A DNA stretch of 64,000 bases from Rugosimonospora africana (GCF_016862975.1 NZ_BONZ01000008.1:36898-100897), one strand, 5' to 3'; positions 15,395 to 24,762 are shown, counted from the stretch's first letter. The notes: generated by a model not told the origin, from the sequence alone. A program made the numbers and translations.

Positions 15395-15859
15395 GTGGCG
15401 GTGCCTCACCGTCTCGCTCACGCCGAAGCCTCCGTGCCTCCCGACGATTCCCAGATATTCATCGTCTCGGGTGAACCAGATCCCCCCTGTTTCGGCTGGG
15501 AGGAGCAGCGGTTCCTCTATTGCGCGCGCGACGTCGTCGTACTCCAGAGCGGCTCGCAATGGCTGCACGAGGCCAGGGTGCGGCTGGAGGCGTGGGACAG
15601 TCATCCGCCGGCGCCGGAGGGGAACTGGGGCGAGAGTCAGGGCGGCCGGCTCCTACTGTCCGATGAAACCGTGGCCGTACAGGCGCTTTACGAGATCGAT
15701 CTCAGTGACCGGATTCGGGTGGGTGAACCAGGCTGGTACGAGGTCCGAGCGTACGTGGCCGGCCGCGAGGAATTGAGGCGATGGGAACAGGAATGGAACG
15801 GGGAAGACGACCACCCCGTGGGACTCGAACAATTCCTGGTGCAGCTTTGGCCGGCGTAA
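15395..15859 (+). CDS. conserved protein of unknown function (154 aa)
   Basis: The GTG start at 15395 (or GTG at 15401) leads to an acidic, Trp-rich beta-type protein with WLHEARVRLEAWDSHPP, SDETVAVQALYEIDL and GEPGWYEVRAYVAGREE. The pattern resembles small actinobacterial hypothetical proteins with a single beta-sandwich. I do not recognise a named family. Its last 13 bp overlap the likely start of the aldolase gene, so the two may be translated together. Confidence 0.65.
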   Translation: MAVPHRLAHAEASVPPDDSQIFIVSGEPDPPCFGWEEQRFLYCARDVVVLQSGSQWLHEARVRLEAWDSHPPAPEGNWGESQGGRLLLSDETVAVQALYEIDLSDRIRVGEPGWYEVRAYVAGREELRRWEQEWNGEDDHPVGLEQFLVQLWPA

Positions 15860-16656
15860 ACCTCGGCGACCAGCAACCATCGCCGAGCGGCTTTCCGGCT
15901 CGGGGCTCGGTCGGCACGCTGGTCGGGATCGGCAGCGCCGCGCTCACGGAAATGATCTCGGCTCTCGGCTTCGACTTCCTGTTCCTCGACCTCGAGCACG
16001 GTGAGATCGTGGATCGGGACCTGCCCGTACACGTGATGGCATCGCGGGTCCCGGTGCTCGCCCGCATCCCGGACGGCACCGAGACCGCGGTGAAAAGAGC
16101 CGCCGACGCTGGCGTCGAGGGGATCATCGTGCCCCACGTCCGCTCCGCGGCCATGGCCGAGCAGATCGTCAGTTGGGCGAAGTACCCGCCGGTGGGCACC
16201 CGGAGCGTCGGGCTCTCCCGCAACACCCTCCTCGGGTACCGCCTGGCGGACGCGCTCACGCAGACGGACCTGCCCCGCGTCATCCCGCAGATCGAGGACG
16301 CCGACGGCGTCGGCAATGTCGAGGGCATCTGCGCGACTCCGGGGATCTGCAGCGTCTTCGTCGGGCCGTTCGACCTCAGTGCCGCGCTGGGCAGCCCGGG
16401 ATCCTTCGAGGAACTGGCGTTCCGGTCGGCGATCTCGGAAATCGTCACCGCTGCCCATGCCGCCGGATTGCCGGCGGGCGTGTTCGCTCCGTCGGTCGCC
16501 GCCTGGGGGACGTTCCGGAAGCAGGGCTTCGACTACGTCGTCCTCCGGTCAGACTCGCTCTTCCTGGCGGACGGCGCGACAGCGGCGCTGGCCGAGGCGC
16601 GGTCGGCGGGTACGGGCGACCCGACCAACGTGTCGCGGGGCTCAGCCCCGACGTGA
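15847..16656 (+). CDS. HpcH/HpaI-family aldolase/citrate lyase-like protein
   Basis: Class II pyruvate-type aldolases of this family split 2-keto-hydroxy acids using a divalent metal. The product has the ordered family motifs GTLVGIGSAALTEMISALG, FLFLDLEHGE (metal-binding Glu), VLARIPDG, GVEGIIVPHVRSAAMAE and VIPQIEDADGVGNVE, then SVFVGPFDLSAALG. Length is normal at about 269 aa. The start is uncertain: TTG at 15847 is favoured because it gives a normal N-terminus, while ATG at 15781 would add 22 residues inside the previous gene. Its stop lies within the 3' end of the convergent AfsR-like gene (15-bp overlap). The substrate is unknown. Confidence 0.85.
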   Translation: MAGVNLGDQQPSPSGFPARGSVGTLVGIGSAALTEMISALGFDFLFLDLEHGEIVDRDLPVHVMASRVPVLARIPDGTETAVKRAADAGVEGIIVPHVRSAAMAEQIVSWAKYPPVGTRSVGLSRNTLLGYRLADALTQTDLPRVIPQIEDADGVGNVEGICATPGICSVFVGPFDLSAALGSPGSFEELAFRSAISEIVTAAHAAGLPAGVFAPSVAAWGTFRKQGFDYVVLRSDSLFLADGATAALAEARSAGTGDPTNVSRGSAPT

Positions 16657-19600
16657 TGCCTCGGTGGCGCGCCGGGCGGCTTCCGGTATGCCGAGCTGGC
16701 GGTACAGCGCCTCGGCCTCGCGGAGGCTGGAGGCGCCGGTTTCGTCGCCGAGGTCCAGCGCACACCGGCCGATCCCGTCGAGCGCACGTGCCTCCTCCAG
16801 ACGGCAGGTCGTCGAACGGGCCAGAGCCAGCGCGTCGCGGTGGCGGGCCAGCGCCCGCTCCGGCTCCCCGGTCAGCCGGTGCAGCACCCCGAGGCGATTG
16901 AGCGCCTCGGTTTCGAGCTGACGCGCGCCGCACGACTGGACGAGGTCCAGGGCTTGCTGGAGGATGCGGCCCGCTGCCGGGTAGTTTCCGGCCAGGTACC
17001 GCGCCGTCCCGAGGTGGATGAGCGCGGCGCCCCGGTCATCGGGAAAGTCCTTATCGCCGTAGCGGTCGAGGGCTTCGGCCAGCAGTTCGTCCGCGGTCTC
17101 GTGGTCCCCGCTCAGGTAGGCGACGGCGCCCAACTCTCCCAGCGATTCGGCTATAGACGTCCGTTCACTGATTTCACGGAAGAGTCCGAGGGCCTCGTGC
17201 AGGTACCCGTGCGCGGCCTGGTAGTCGCCGGTCAGGTAGCGGAGGATGCCCAGGTTGATGAGGATCCTCCCCTGGCCGGCACGGTCGCCGACGGCGCGGT
17301 ACAGGTCCAGTGCCCGGTGGCTGAACTCCTGCGCGAGCGGATAGTCCCCGGTGAGCCGGTGGACGCCGGCGATCTGGTCCAGCGCGCTCGCCTGCCCCAG
17401 GCGGCTGCCCAGGGCGCGGTAGATGTCCAGTGCCTTTTCGCTGGACCGCCGTGAGGAGGGGAGCGCGCCGAGCACGCGCCTGACGGAGCCCGAGAAGTTC
17501 AGGGCGCCGGCCTGGCCACGGCGGTCACCTGACTCCCGATAGAGTTCCAGCGCCCGCCGGTGCAGCTCGTCCGACTCGGCGAAGTGACCGGTCCCGTGCC
17601 GGACGCTCCCGAGCGCGTTCAGCGCACCCGCCTGACCTAGCCGGTCGTCGAGGTCGCGGTAGGTGTCCAGGGCCTGCCGCAGCAGGGCGTCGGCACGCGC
17701 GTAGTCGGTCAGGAGATGGTGCACCCGACCGAGCTCGTAGGCGGCGTCGGCCTGGCCGCGCCGGTCACCGAGGTCGCGGTACAGGTCGCGGGCCCGCTGG
17801 TGATACCCGGTCGCGGGCGGAAGGTCGTCGGACAGCCACCGTACGATCCCGAGCTGGATCAGGGTGTCTGCCTGGCCGCGCCGGTCATCGCGCGTGACGT
17901 GCAGGTCCAGGGCCCGGTGCAGCACCGCGTCGGCCTGCGGGTAGTCGCCGGCCAGGTAGCGCAGCATGCCCAGCTCGGTGAGGATCGCGCCGCGCGCTTC
18001 GGGAGCGGCCAACTCGGCCGCTTTCAGCGCCGCCGCCTGCAGGTCTATGGCCTGCGTCCAGGGACCGTCGGTGCGCAGCAGCCCGGCCATCGAGGCGGCC
18101 AGCGTCACGACGTGCCAGTGCCGCCCGTGCCCGGCGGCCTGCCGGACGCAGGCGATCAGATTGTCGCGTTCGGTACGCAGCCAGGCCACTGCCTGATCCC
18201 GGTCGGCGAACCCGGGCGCACCGGCGCCGCCGTCCGCTACCGGTGGGCTGGCCGCTACCGGTGGGCTGGCCGGAACCGTGCCGCTCCGTAGCAGCTCGCC
18301 GGTCCGGGCGGCGGTGTCCCGATAGTGGTCCAGCAGCCGGTCGAGGGCCTGTTCCCGGACATCGACCGGGTCCGTCGCCTCGATCAGGGCATGGGCGTAC
18401 TCGCGGATCAGGTCGTGCATCCGGTACCGGCGGTACGCGGGCTCGTCGAGCAGGTGGTCGTCATACAGTTCGTCGAGGTACCCGGCCGCCCGCTGCGCCG
18501 GGATGCCGTCGAGGGCGGCCGCGGCGTACCCGTCGATGTCGACCCCGGGGTGCAGGCCGAGCCGGCGGAAGAACCGCTGCCGGTCGGTGGGCAGGTTCTG
18601 GTACGACAGGTCGAAGACGGCGGCGACGGTACGGTTCTCCGCCCGTACGGTCAGCAGCCGGCCGGTGGTGCGCTGGACCTCCTGTACGAGGTCGGCGACG
18701 GTCCACGACGGGCGGCGGGTCAGCAGGCTCGCGGTCAGCGAGATCGCCAGCGGCAGGTACCCGCAGCGGCGCACCAGGTCGGCGACGGCATCCGGCTCGG
18801 CCTCGCCGTGCGGCGCCAGCCGGAGGAACATCCGCACCGCCTGCTCTTCCGGCAGTACGTCCAGCGGCAGCGCGAGCGCGGCGGGTAGGTCGCCGAGGCT
18901 GCGACGAGAGGTGACCAGCACCCGGCATCCCGGTGTGCCGGGAAGCAACGGTGCGACCTGGTCAGTGCTGTCGGCGTTGTCGAGTACGAGCAGCAGTCGG
19001 CGCTCGGCCATCCGATCGCGCCACATCGCCGATCGCTCGTCGACGCCCTCCGGCAGGTGCCGCGGGTCGACCCCGTCGGCGGCCAGCAATTGAGCGAGCG
19101 CGTCGCCGGCAGAGGTGGGTCGCTGGCCCGGAGTGTGCGCGTGCAGGTCGATGAACAGCCGCCGGTCTGCGCTCCCGGCGAGATGGTGTGCGGCGTGGAC
19201 GGCCAGAGCGGTCTTGCCGATGCCGGGCATGCCGGCGATGACGACCAGCCCGCCACGGCCGGCGTCCCGCGCTCCGTCGACGATTCTCCGGAATTCCTCC
19301 GACCGGCCGGTGAAGGTGGCGGTGTCGGGAGGCAGCGTGAAAGAGGTCGGCTGCGGCGCCGGTGCCGGAAGGTCTTCCGGGTCCGCGCCGTCGCGCAGGA
19401 TGGACAGTTCGAGCCGGCGTAGCTCCGCCGAGGGATCCAGGCCGAGGTCGTCGGCCAACCGCTTTCTGGCCCGGTGGTAGGCGTTCAACGCGTCGGCGGA
19501 GCGGCCCGCGCGGTGTAGGGCGGTGACGAGTGCGACGGTCAGCCGCTCGCGATGCGGGTGCTCAGCGGAGCGCCGGGTCGCCTCGGCCGTGACCAGGTCG

Positions 19601-20130
19601 TACCTTTTCTGGCGCAGGTACACGTCGAGCAGGTCTTCCAACGCGGTCAGCCGGGCCTCTTCCAGGTGGCCGCAGAGCGCGGCGCGGGCCTGTTCGCTGG
19701 CGCTGTCGGCGAGCGCCGGGCCCCGCCACAGCGCCACCGCCCGGTCGAGCAGCGCCGCCCGCTCCGGATCGCCGGCTGCGGCGCGCGCCCGGGTCAGCAG
19801 CGCGGTGAACCGGTGCGCGTCCACGAGTTCGGGCTCGCACTCCAGCAGGTAGCCCGGCCCGGCGCGGCGCACGGCCAGTGTCGCGTCCGCCCCGGCCGAG
19901 GCCAGCGTGGCGCGCAACCGGCTGATCTGGCTGTGGATGATCCGGCGGGCGGTGGCGGGCGGTTCCTCAGGCCAGGTCAGGTCGATGAGGCGCTCGGTGA
20001 CCACCATCCGGTTCGCTTCCAGCGCCAGTACGGCCAGGATGAACCGCTGCATGCGTACGCCCAGGTTGACCGGCCGGTCGCTGGCCTCCACCCGTACCGG
20101 GCCCAACAGTCGGACCTCCACCGCACGCAT
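16642..20130 (-). CDS. AfsR/SARP-family regulator (DNA-binding, BTAD, NB-ARC, TPR)
   Basis: The 1162-aa regulator starts at ATG 20130 (MRAVEVRLLGPVRVEA). An OmpR-type winged helix covers about 1-95 and a BTAD domain about 95-240. An NTPase follows, with Walker A GMPGIGKT at 300-307, a Walker B-like LLLVLDNAD, and the GCRVLVTSR and GYLPLAI motifs. Long TPR repeats, each near DLGDRRGQADAAYELG, fill about 690-1162. SARP/AfsR proteins activate transcription at direct heptamer repeats. No biosynthetic cluster lies nearby, so its regulon is unknown. It follows the secreted lectin gene on the same strand after a strong terminator. Confidence 0.92.
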   Translation of the reverse strand: MRAVEVRLLGPVRVEASDRPVNLGVRMQRFILAVLALEANRMVVTERLIDLTWPEEPPATARRIIHSQISRLRATLASAGADATLAVRRAGPGYLLECEPELVDAHRFTALLTRARAAAGDPERAALLDRAVALWRGPALADSASEQARAALCGHLEEARLTALEDLLDVYLRQKRYDLVTAEATRRSAEHPHRERLTVALVTALHRAGRSADALNAYHRARKRLADDLGLDPSAELRRLELSILRDGADPEDLPAPAPQPTSFTLPPDTATFTGRSEEFRRIVDGARDAGRGGLVVIAGMPGIGKTALAVHAAHHLAGSADRRLFIDLHAHTPGQRPTSAGDALAQLLAADGVDPRHLPEGVDERSAMWRDRMAERRLLLVLDNADSTDQVAPLLPGTPGCRVLVTSRRSLGDLPAALALPLDVLPEEQAVRMFLRLAPHGEAEPDAVADLVRRCGYLPLAISLTASLLTRRPSWTVADLVQEVQRTTGRLLTVRAENRTVAAVFDLSYQNLPTDRQRFFRRLGLHPGVDIDGYAAAALDGIPAQRAAGYLDELYDDHLLDEPAYRRYRMHDLIREYAHALIEATDPVDVREQALDRLLDHYRDTAARTGELLRSGTVPASPPVAASPPVADGGAGAPGFADRDQAVAWLRTERDNLIACVRQAAGHGRHWHVVTLAASMAGLLRTDGPWTQAIDLQAAALKAAELAAPEARGAILTELGMLRYLAGDYPQADAVLHRALDLHVTRDDRRGQADTLIQLGIVRWLSDDLPPATGYHQRARDLYRDLGDRRGQADAAYELGRVHHLLTDYARADALLRQALDTYRDLDDRLGQAGALNALGSVRHGTGHFAESDELHRRALELYRESGDRRGQAGALNFSGSVRRVLGALPSSRRSSEKALDIYRALGSRLGQASALDQIAGVHRLTGDYPLAQEFSHRALDLYRAVGDRAGQGRILINLGILRYLTGDYQAAHGYLHEALGLFREISERTSIAESLGELGAVAYLSGDHETADELLAEALDRYGDKDFPDDRGAALIHLGTARYLAGNYPAAGRILQQALDLVQSCGARQLETEALNRLGVLHRLTGEPERALARHRDALALARSTTCRLEEARALDGIGRCALDLGDETGASSLREAEALYRQLGIPEAARRATEASRRG

Positions 20131-20212
20131 CGCCGCCCCCGTCCCCGCGCCGTTGCCATTCAAGCCAGTGACTTCGAATGATCGCAACACGAGTACCGGC
20201 ACCGCCGTCACA

Positions 20213-20247
20213 CTGCCCCGGCACGGCGGGCCGCCGCGCCGGGGCAG
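20213..20247 (-). terminator. hairpin terminator after the secreted lectin gene
   Basis: Perfect 10-bp arms CTGCCCCGGC (20213-20222) and GCCGGGGCAG (20238-20247) enclose 15 nt that can pair internally. It starts 11 nt past the stop of the gene ending at 20259 and has no clear U-tract, as is common in actinomycetes. Confidence 0.7.
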
Positions 20248-20258
20248 GAAGGGATCCG

Positions 20259-22544
20259 TTACGGGTAGGAGACCAGGTCCGCGAGATTGTTCGACGCGCT
20301 CGCCGATCCGCCACTGTTGTTGATGATGTGGGTGATCGTGCCCTTACCGCCACCGAGCGAGAACGTCATCATGTCGTGGAACTTGACGCCCGACGTGTTC
20401 GGTACCTCGATGGCGTGGTCCGCCACCACAGAGGGGTCCGCGGTGAAGTAGCAGTAGCTGCCCAGCCCCCACGCCTCGTGAGTGGTGACCGAGCCCGCCA
20501 CCTTGTACGCCGCGTACCCGCGCGTGCTGCCGTTCATCCAGCTCGCCTGGTTCGGTACGTCGTAGGGCAGCTCGTTCTGGAAGAAGTAGGTGTGCCCGCC
20601 GTTGCCGTTCCACAGCACCGCGTACTGCTGGTAGTGCTCGGCCGCCAGCCCGTACATGGTGACGTTCGCGCCGTTGACCACCAGCCCGTTCGCCGCGGTG
20701 TTGGAGTTCCACCCGACCCCGTACGTGTGGTCGGCCCGCCACAGCCACAGGTCGTCGCCGATAACGTTGTTGCTGTTGACCTGCACGCTCACGGTCGCCT
20801 TACCGACCGCCGCGCCACCGATCCGGGCGAACACGTCGGACAGTACGGTCGGGTCGGCCGAGTGGTCGGCGGTGGAGCCGGTCGGGCCGACCTGAAGCAG
20901 GATCGGCGAGTTGGTCGTACCGGCATCGAAGAGCAGGCCGGCGATGCGGATCCCGTTCACGTCGGCGGTGGACATCGCGACTACGCCGTTGTCCGCTTCC
21001 AGGGTCGCGAGCCCCAGGCCGAGCACCACGGTGTCGGCCCGGGTGACCCGAATCGTGTCGGTCAGCTTGTAGACCCCAGGGGTGAACAGCAGGTTCTTAC
21101 CGGCTGCCAGAGCGGCGTTGATGGTGGCCGCGGTGTCGCCCTGCTTTGCCACGTAGAACGTGCTGATCGGCAGCGAGGTTCCGGCCGCGGTGCCGTTGGC
21201 CCAGGTGGTACCGGAGGAGTTGGCGCGATCCGCGGGTACGAAGACCTGGTACGCGCCGGTGGAGTCGACGTACAGGAACGGCTTCTCGGCGATCGTCGGG
21301 GTCTGCCCGACGGTGGTGTACGGCGGGTTGGGGAAGCTCTGCGCCGGGGCGCGGACGTCACCGACGAACACCATGTTCCAGTTGGCCCCGGTCCAGCTGC
21401 CCCACTGGTCGTTGCGCGACAGCCACTGCTGCTGGCTGCCCGAGTTCACCTGGCCGTCGACCACCGAGTCACCGAGGAACCCACCGCTGGACCAGCCGCC
21501 GTTGTCGTCCAGGACGACGTTGCCCTTGATGTGCACCCGGCGCATCGGCGTGGCCTGGGACACGGCGTACTTCACGGTGCCGGAGGAGGGGCTGTCGGTG
21601 ATGTTCTCGACGCCGCGCCAGAAGTTCTGGGTCGCGTTGCCGCCGTCCCACTGCGCGTCGACGTTGATGCCGCCGCCGGTGATGGTGGTGTCGTTCGGCG
21701 ACATGCCCAGGCCGAGTACCTGCGTGTAGTAGCCGACGTTGACGCTCACGTTGTACGAGCCGGGGCGGAAGAGCAGCGCGTACCGCTGGGTACCAAACTG
21801 GTTGCTCTGCTGCTGGTTGTCCACGGCGTTGAGCTGGCTCTGAATCGCGGAGCTGGACATCGACGGGTCGAAGATCTTGACGTTCGGCCCGAGGTCCGGG
21901 TTGTTCGGGTTGCCGGGCGGCGTGGTGGTACCGCCGACCGGGTTCAGTGCGAACGACTGCGCGCCGGTGCCGTTGCATGTGTACTGCTGCAACTGCACGC
22001 TGTCCGCTACCGACGCGGCCGGTACGTCCAGGCACTTGCCGCTGTTGCGGTTGACGAAATGGTAGGTGCCGGCCGGCTCCGCCACGGGTTGCCACTGCTG
22101 GTTGTTGCCGTTGCTGTAGGTCCACAGCTGGATCGGTGCGCTGTCGGCGGTGGACACGTTGGTGACGTCCCAGACCTGGGCCACGTTGTTGCCGTTGCCC
22201 ACCTGGAAGTATCCGCCGCTGGTGGCGGTGAACGTCCACGACTGCGCGCTGGTGCCGTTACAGGCGTACTGCTGCACGACCGTACCGTTGGCGGTCGCCG
22301 CGGCCTTGGCATCCACGCACTTGCCGCTGTTGCTGTTGACCACCGTGTACGCGGTACCCGAGACGACCGCGGCGGGCGCGGCGGCCTGGGTCGTCGCGGC
22401 GCCCGCCGCGGGCATCACGGCGATGGCCAGCCCGCCGGCGACCAGCGTCCCGGCCATCGCCACGCCCACCGCCACGACTGGTCTGGGTCGTCGCGCGGCG
22501 TCAGACGCGCCGAGCCGTTGTCGTCTTCTGTCTCCGGTTGCCAT
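20259..22544 (-). CDS. secreted protein with ricin-type lectin and right-handed beta-helix domain
   Basis: The ATG at 22544 follows GGAGT and gives 761 aa. Residues 1-50 are a Sec-type signal peptide (hydrophobic VVAVGVAMAGTLVAGG, cut near AGAA). Residues 64-200 are a ricin-type beta-trefoil with its three QxW-like turns (QSWTF, QQWQP, QSFAL). After a Thr/Pro linker (about 201-218), the remaining 540 residues form a beta-helix protein that databases often label 'adenylyl cyclase' or 'coagulation factor 5/8 domain'. The likely role is binding and cleavage of an extracellular polysaccharide. Catalytic residues cannot be assigned from the sequence. An inverted-repeat operator lies about 105 bp upstream. 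Confidence 0.88.
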   Translation of the reverse strand: MATGDRRRQRLGASDAARRPRPVVAVGVAMAGTLVAGGLAIAVMPAAGAATTQAAAPAAVVSGTAYTVVNSNSGKCVDAKAAATANGTVVQQYACNGTSAQSWTFTATSGGYFQVGNGNNVAQVWDVTNVSTADSAPIQLWTYSNGNNQQWQPVAEPAGTYHFVNRNSGKCLDVPAASVADSVQLQQYTCNGTGAQSFALNPVGGTTTPPGNPNNPDLGPNVKIFDPSMSSSAIQSQLNAVDNQQQSNQFGTQRYALLFRPGSYNVSVNVGYYTQVLGLGMSPNDTTITGGGINVDAQWDGGNATQNFWRGVENITDSPSSGTVKYAVSQATPMRRVHIKGNVVLDDNGGWSSGGFLGDSVVDGQVNSGSQQQWLSRNDQWGSWTGANWNMVFVGDVRAPAQSFPNPPYTTVGQTPTIAEKPFLYVDSTGAYQVFVPADRANSSGTTWANGTAAGTSLPISTFYVAKQGDTAATINAALAAGKNLLFTPGVYKLTDTIRVTRADTVVLGLGLATLEADNGVVAMSTADVNGIRIAGLLFDAGTTNSPILLQVGPTGSTADHSADPTVLSDVFARIGGAAVGKATVSVQVNSNNVIGDDLWLWRADHTYGVGWNSNTAANGLVVNGANVTMYGLAAEHYQQYAVLWNGNGGHTYFFQNELPYDVPNQASWMNGSTRGYAAYKVAGSVTTHEAWGLGSYCYFTADPSVVADHAIEVPNTSGVKFHDMMTFSLGGGKGTITHIINNSGGSASASNNLADLVSYP

Positions 22545-22649
22545 GCCCGCACTCCTCGACTCGGGGAACCTGCCGGCCCTGCCTCGGTGGGACGGGTCGC
22601 TGCCGTCGCGACCACGACCGAGGGGCAGGCCGGACTCGCTGAGAGTGAA

Positions 22650-22670
22650 GATTAGGAAGCTTTCCTAATC
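22650..22670. promoter_or_regulatory. operator-like perfect inverted repeat upstream of the lectin gene
   Basis: GATTAGGAA and TTCCTAATC are perfect 9-bp arms around a 3-nt centre. It is an A+T-rich island in GC-rich DNA, 106 bp before the ATG. I recall TTAGGAAA-type inverted repeats before secreted glycoside hydrolase genes in actinomycetes, where ROK-family repressors are candidates, but this is memory, not a search result. Confidence 0.65.
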
Positions 22671-22807
22671 GACATCCTTCGAGGCTTGATTCAACTGCCA
22701 TCGTCGATGGCCGTCAAGGTCTGCTGGCAAGGTCTACTGAGACATTCGATCGAGGTCCGCCGATCCGAGGCGGCCCGGGCCGCTGGCCGGCGGGCATCCA
22801 TACGCGA

Positions 22808-22839
22808 AGCGGCGGCCCACGATGCCGTGGGCCGCCGCT
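22808..22839 (-). terminator. strong hairpin terminator after the secreted protease gene
   Basis: AGCGGCGGCCCACG pairs perfectly over 14 bp with CGTGGGCCGCCGCT around a 4-nt loop. It lies 30 bp past the stop of the protease gene (22869) and before the operator of the lectin gene, so it separates the two transcription units. Confidence 0.8.
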
Positions 22840-22868
22840 GTGGCGCTAGTGCTGAGGTGCCAGATCGG

Positions 22869-24713
22869 CTAGAAAACGGTGTTGTACGCGTTCCAGCCGT
22901 TGCCGATCTGCTGACCGGACGCGTTGAGCCAGTTGCCCTTACCGTCGGTCTCGTAGAGCCGCATCGCGCCCGCGGGCGTGATGCCGATCAGGTCGACCTG
23001 GTTGTCGCCGTTCCAGTCTCCCGGGGACAGGAAGATGGAGAACGAGTTCCAGGCGCTACCGATCTTGACGCCGATCCCGCCGTTCAGCCAGCCGCCGTGC
23101 CCATCGCTCTCGTACAGGTACAGATCGCCATTGGTCGTGCGACCGATCAGCGTCTGGTGCCCGTCGCCCTTCCAGATGCCCGGGGTGAGGACGGTGTTGA
23201 ACGAGTTCCAGGCGGTGCCGATCTTGATGCCGATCCCGCCGTTCTTCCAGCCGCCGTTCTGGTCGCTCTCGTACAGGTACAGGTCGCCGGTCGGGGTACG
23301 ACCGAGCAGGTCCGGAAGACCGTCGTTCGTCCAGTTGTTGACGACCATGATGTCCGAGAACTTGTTCCAGCCGGTACCGATCTGGATCTTCTCGCCGGTG
23401 AAGCAGCACTCGCCGTCGCCGGGGTAGAGGAACAGATGACCCGTCGAGTCCGTGGCCATGACCGACTCGAGCCCGTCACCCAGCCAGTCCGACACCCGGA
23501 ACAGCTTCTTGTAGCCCTGCCAACCGGTGCCGGCCAGGATGGGCCCTGTGGTGGAGAAGCCGTTCAGGCCGTTCAGCAGACCCGAACCGCTGTACTCGAC
23601 GAGGTCGCCCGCGGAGTCCCTCGCGAAGAGGTCCGCGTGACCGTCACCGCCGAAGTCCAGGTTGCTGACCGGCGACCGGGTGAGGTCCTGGCTGACCGCG
23701 TTCGAGTAGTAGCTCAGCCGCTCGAACACACCGTAGTTTCCGGCCCCGGCGCACTCGTTGGAGGTCCAGTCGGTGATACCGACCTCCACGCCGTTGACCA
23801 CCAGCGGGCCGCCCGAGTCACCGAAGCAGGTCCCCATGGTCTCCGTGCCGGCGCAGGTCATCCGGTTCGCGTCGTAACCGCTACCCATGGCGGAGCCACA
23901 GGTCGTGTCGTCCGCGATCGGCACGGTTACGGCTCGTAGGGTGCCCGAGTCTTCCGCGTCGGTCGAGGTGACTCCGTAGCCGACCGCGGTCGCGCTCGTC
24001 CCAGCGGCGTAGGCCGACTGGTCGCCCTGCGCCTGCAGGTTGATGGGCGTGTAGGCGCTGGGCAGCGGCTGCAGCAGCGTCAGCACCGAGACGTCGTCGA
24101 CCGGTGCCGGCGCATTGCCGGAGATGTACGCCGCGTAGTTGAACGTCTGGTCGGTCCAGGTCGACTTGACGAAGTCCACGAATCCCGCCTGCGGGTCCGT
24201 GTCCAACTGGTTGGCGCCCGCCGTGACCCACGTGACGCCGAAGGCGTAATCCACGGTGCAGTGGCCGGCGGTCAGGATCTTGGTGCTACTGAGGATGGTG
24301 CCGGTGCAGGTGCTGATGTACGGATCGAGGTATTCCCCGCCGTCGTCGACCAGGAAGTACGTCTCGATACCGACGACGTACGGGTAGTCCGACGCGTTGA
24401 CCGGAGAGCCACCGACGATGTTGGGTGACATGGCGCCGGTGGTGGCGGTCCCCTTCTGGAACGTCGCGCCGTGCTTGCCGGCCTTGGGCAACGAGATCTT
24501 GCCGGGCAGCTTGACGGCGTTCGCCGGCAGTTTGTCCTTCGAGATCACGAGCGGCGACGTCGACGCGCCTTTGACGCCCTTCGGCGTCGTGCCGCCCTCG
24601 GCGTGAGCCGCGGGCGCGGTCAGCCCGATAAGGCTGACGGTCAGGGCGGTGGCTAGTACTCCCAGCTTCGCGAGTCTGCGGCCCCCCGTGACGGTATCAA
24701 CCGCCTTTGCCAC
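22869..24713 (-). CDS. secreted trypsin-like serine protease with C-terminal FG-GAP/VCBS repeats
   Basis: The GTG at 24713 is placed by the ribosome site AGGAGGG 6 nt upstream and gives 614 aa. A signal peptide runs to about 38 (cut after AHA), then a propeptide to N98. The mature S1 protease begins at IVGG (99). The catalytic triad is H151 (LTAGHC), D207 (VDDVSVL) and S300 (GDSGGP). From about 350 on, repeats of the form DWxGDGxxxLxGRTxxGDLYLY are VCBS/FG-GAP blades with Asp-rich calcium loops that bind surfaces or carbohydrate. Substrate specificity is open. A long palindrome sits just upstream of the ribosome site. Confidence 0.93.
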   Translation of the reverse strand: MAKAVDTVTGGRRLAKLGVLATALTVSLIGLTAPAAHAEGGTTPKGVKGASTSPLVISKDKLPANAVKLPGKISLPKAGKHGATFQKGTATTGAMSPNIVGGSPVNASDYPYVVGIETYFLVDDGGEYLDPYISTCTGTILSSTKILTAGHCTVDYAFGVTWVTAGANQLDTDPQAGFVDFVKSTWTDQTFNYAAYISGNAPAPVDDVSVLTLLQPLPSAYTPINLQAQGDQSAYAAGTSATAVGYGVTSTDAEDSGTLRAVTVPIADDTTCGSAMGSGYDANRMTCAGTETMGTCFGDSGGPLVVNGVEVGITDWTSNECAGAGNYGVFERLSYYSNAVSQDLTRSPVSNLDFGGDGHADLFARDSAGDLVEYSGSGLLNGLNGFSTTGPILAGTGWQGYKKLFRVSDWLGDGLESVMATDSTGHLFLYPGDGECCFTGEKIQIGTGWNKFSDIMVVNNWTNDGLPDLLGRTPTGDLYLYESDQNGGWKNGGIGIKIGTAWNSFNTVLTPGIWKGDGHQTLIGRTTNGDLYLYESDGHGGWLNGGIGVKIGSAWNSFSIFLSPGDWNGDNQVDLIGITPAGAMRLYETDGKGNWLNASGQQIGNGWNAYNTVF

Positions 24714-24735
24714 GCAATTCCCTCCTGTGCGTAAT

Positions 24736-24762
24736 GAGAGAACGGACTTGGTCGGTTCTCTC
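24736..24762. promoter_or_regulatory. 27-bp palindrome at the 5' end of the protease gene
   Basis: GAGAGAAC (24736-24743) and GTTCTCTC (24755-24762) are perfect arms, and inside them GAC and GTC pair around TTG with one mismatched position on each side. It lies about 22 bp upstream of the protease start, in the leader next to the ribosome site. It could be an operator or an mRNA hairpin. Confidence 0.6.

Noticed and set aside
16642..20130. AfsR/SARP gene as a marker of a secondary-metabolite cluster
   Set aside because: No polyketide, peptide, terpene or tailoring genes surround it; neighbours are an aldolase and secreted enzymes.
20178..22655. An 825-codon plus-strand open frame opposite the secreted lectin gene
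   Set aside because: Antisense shadow: the minus-strand frame has signal peptide, lectin motifs, ribosome site, operator and terminator.
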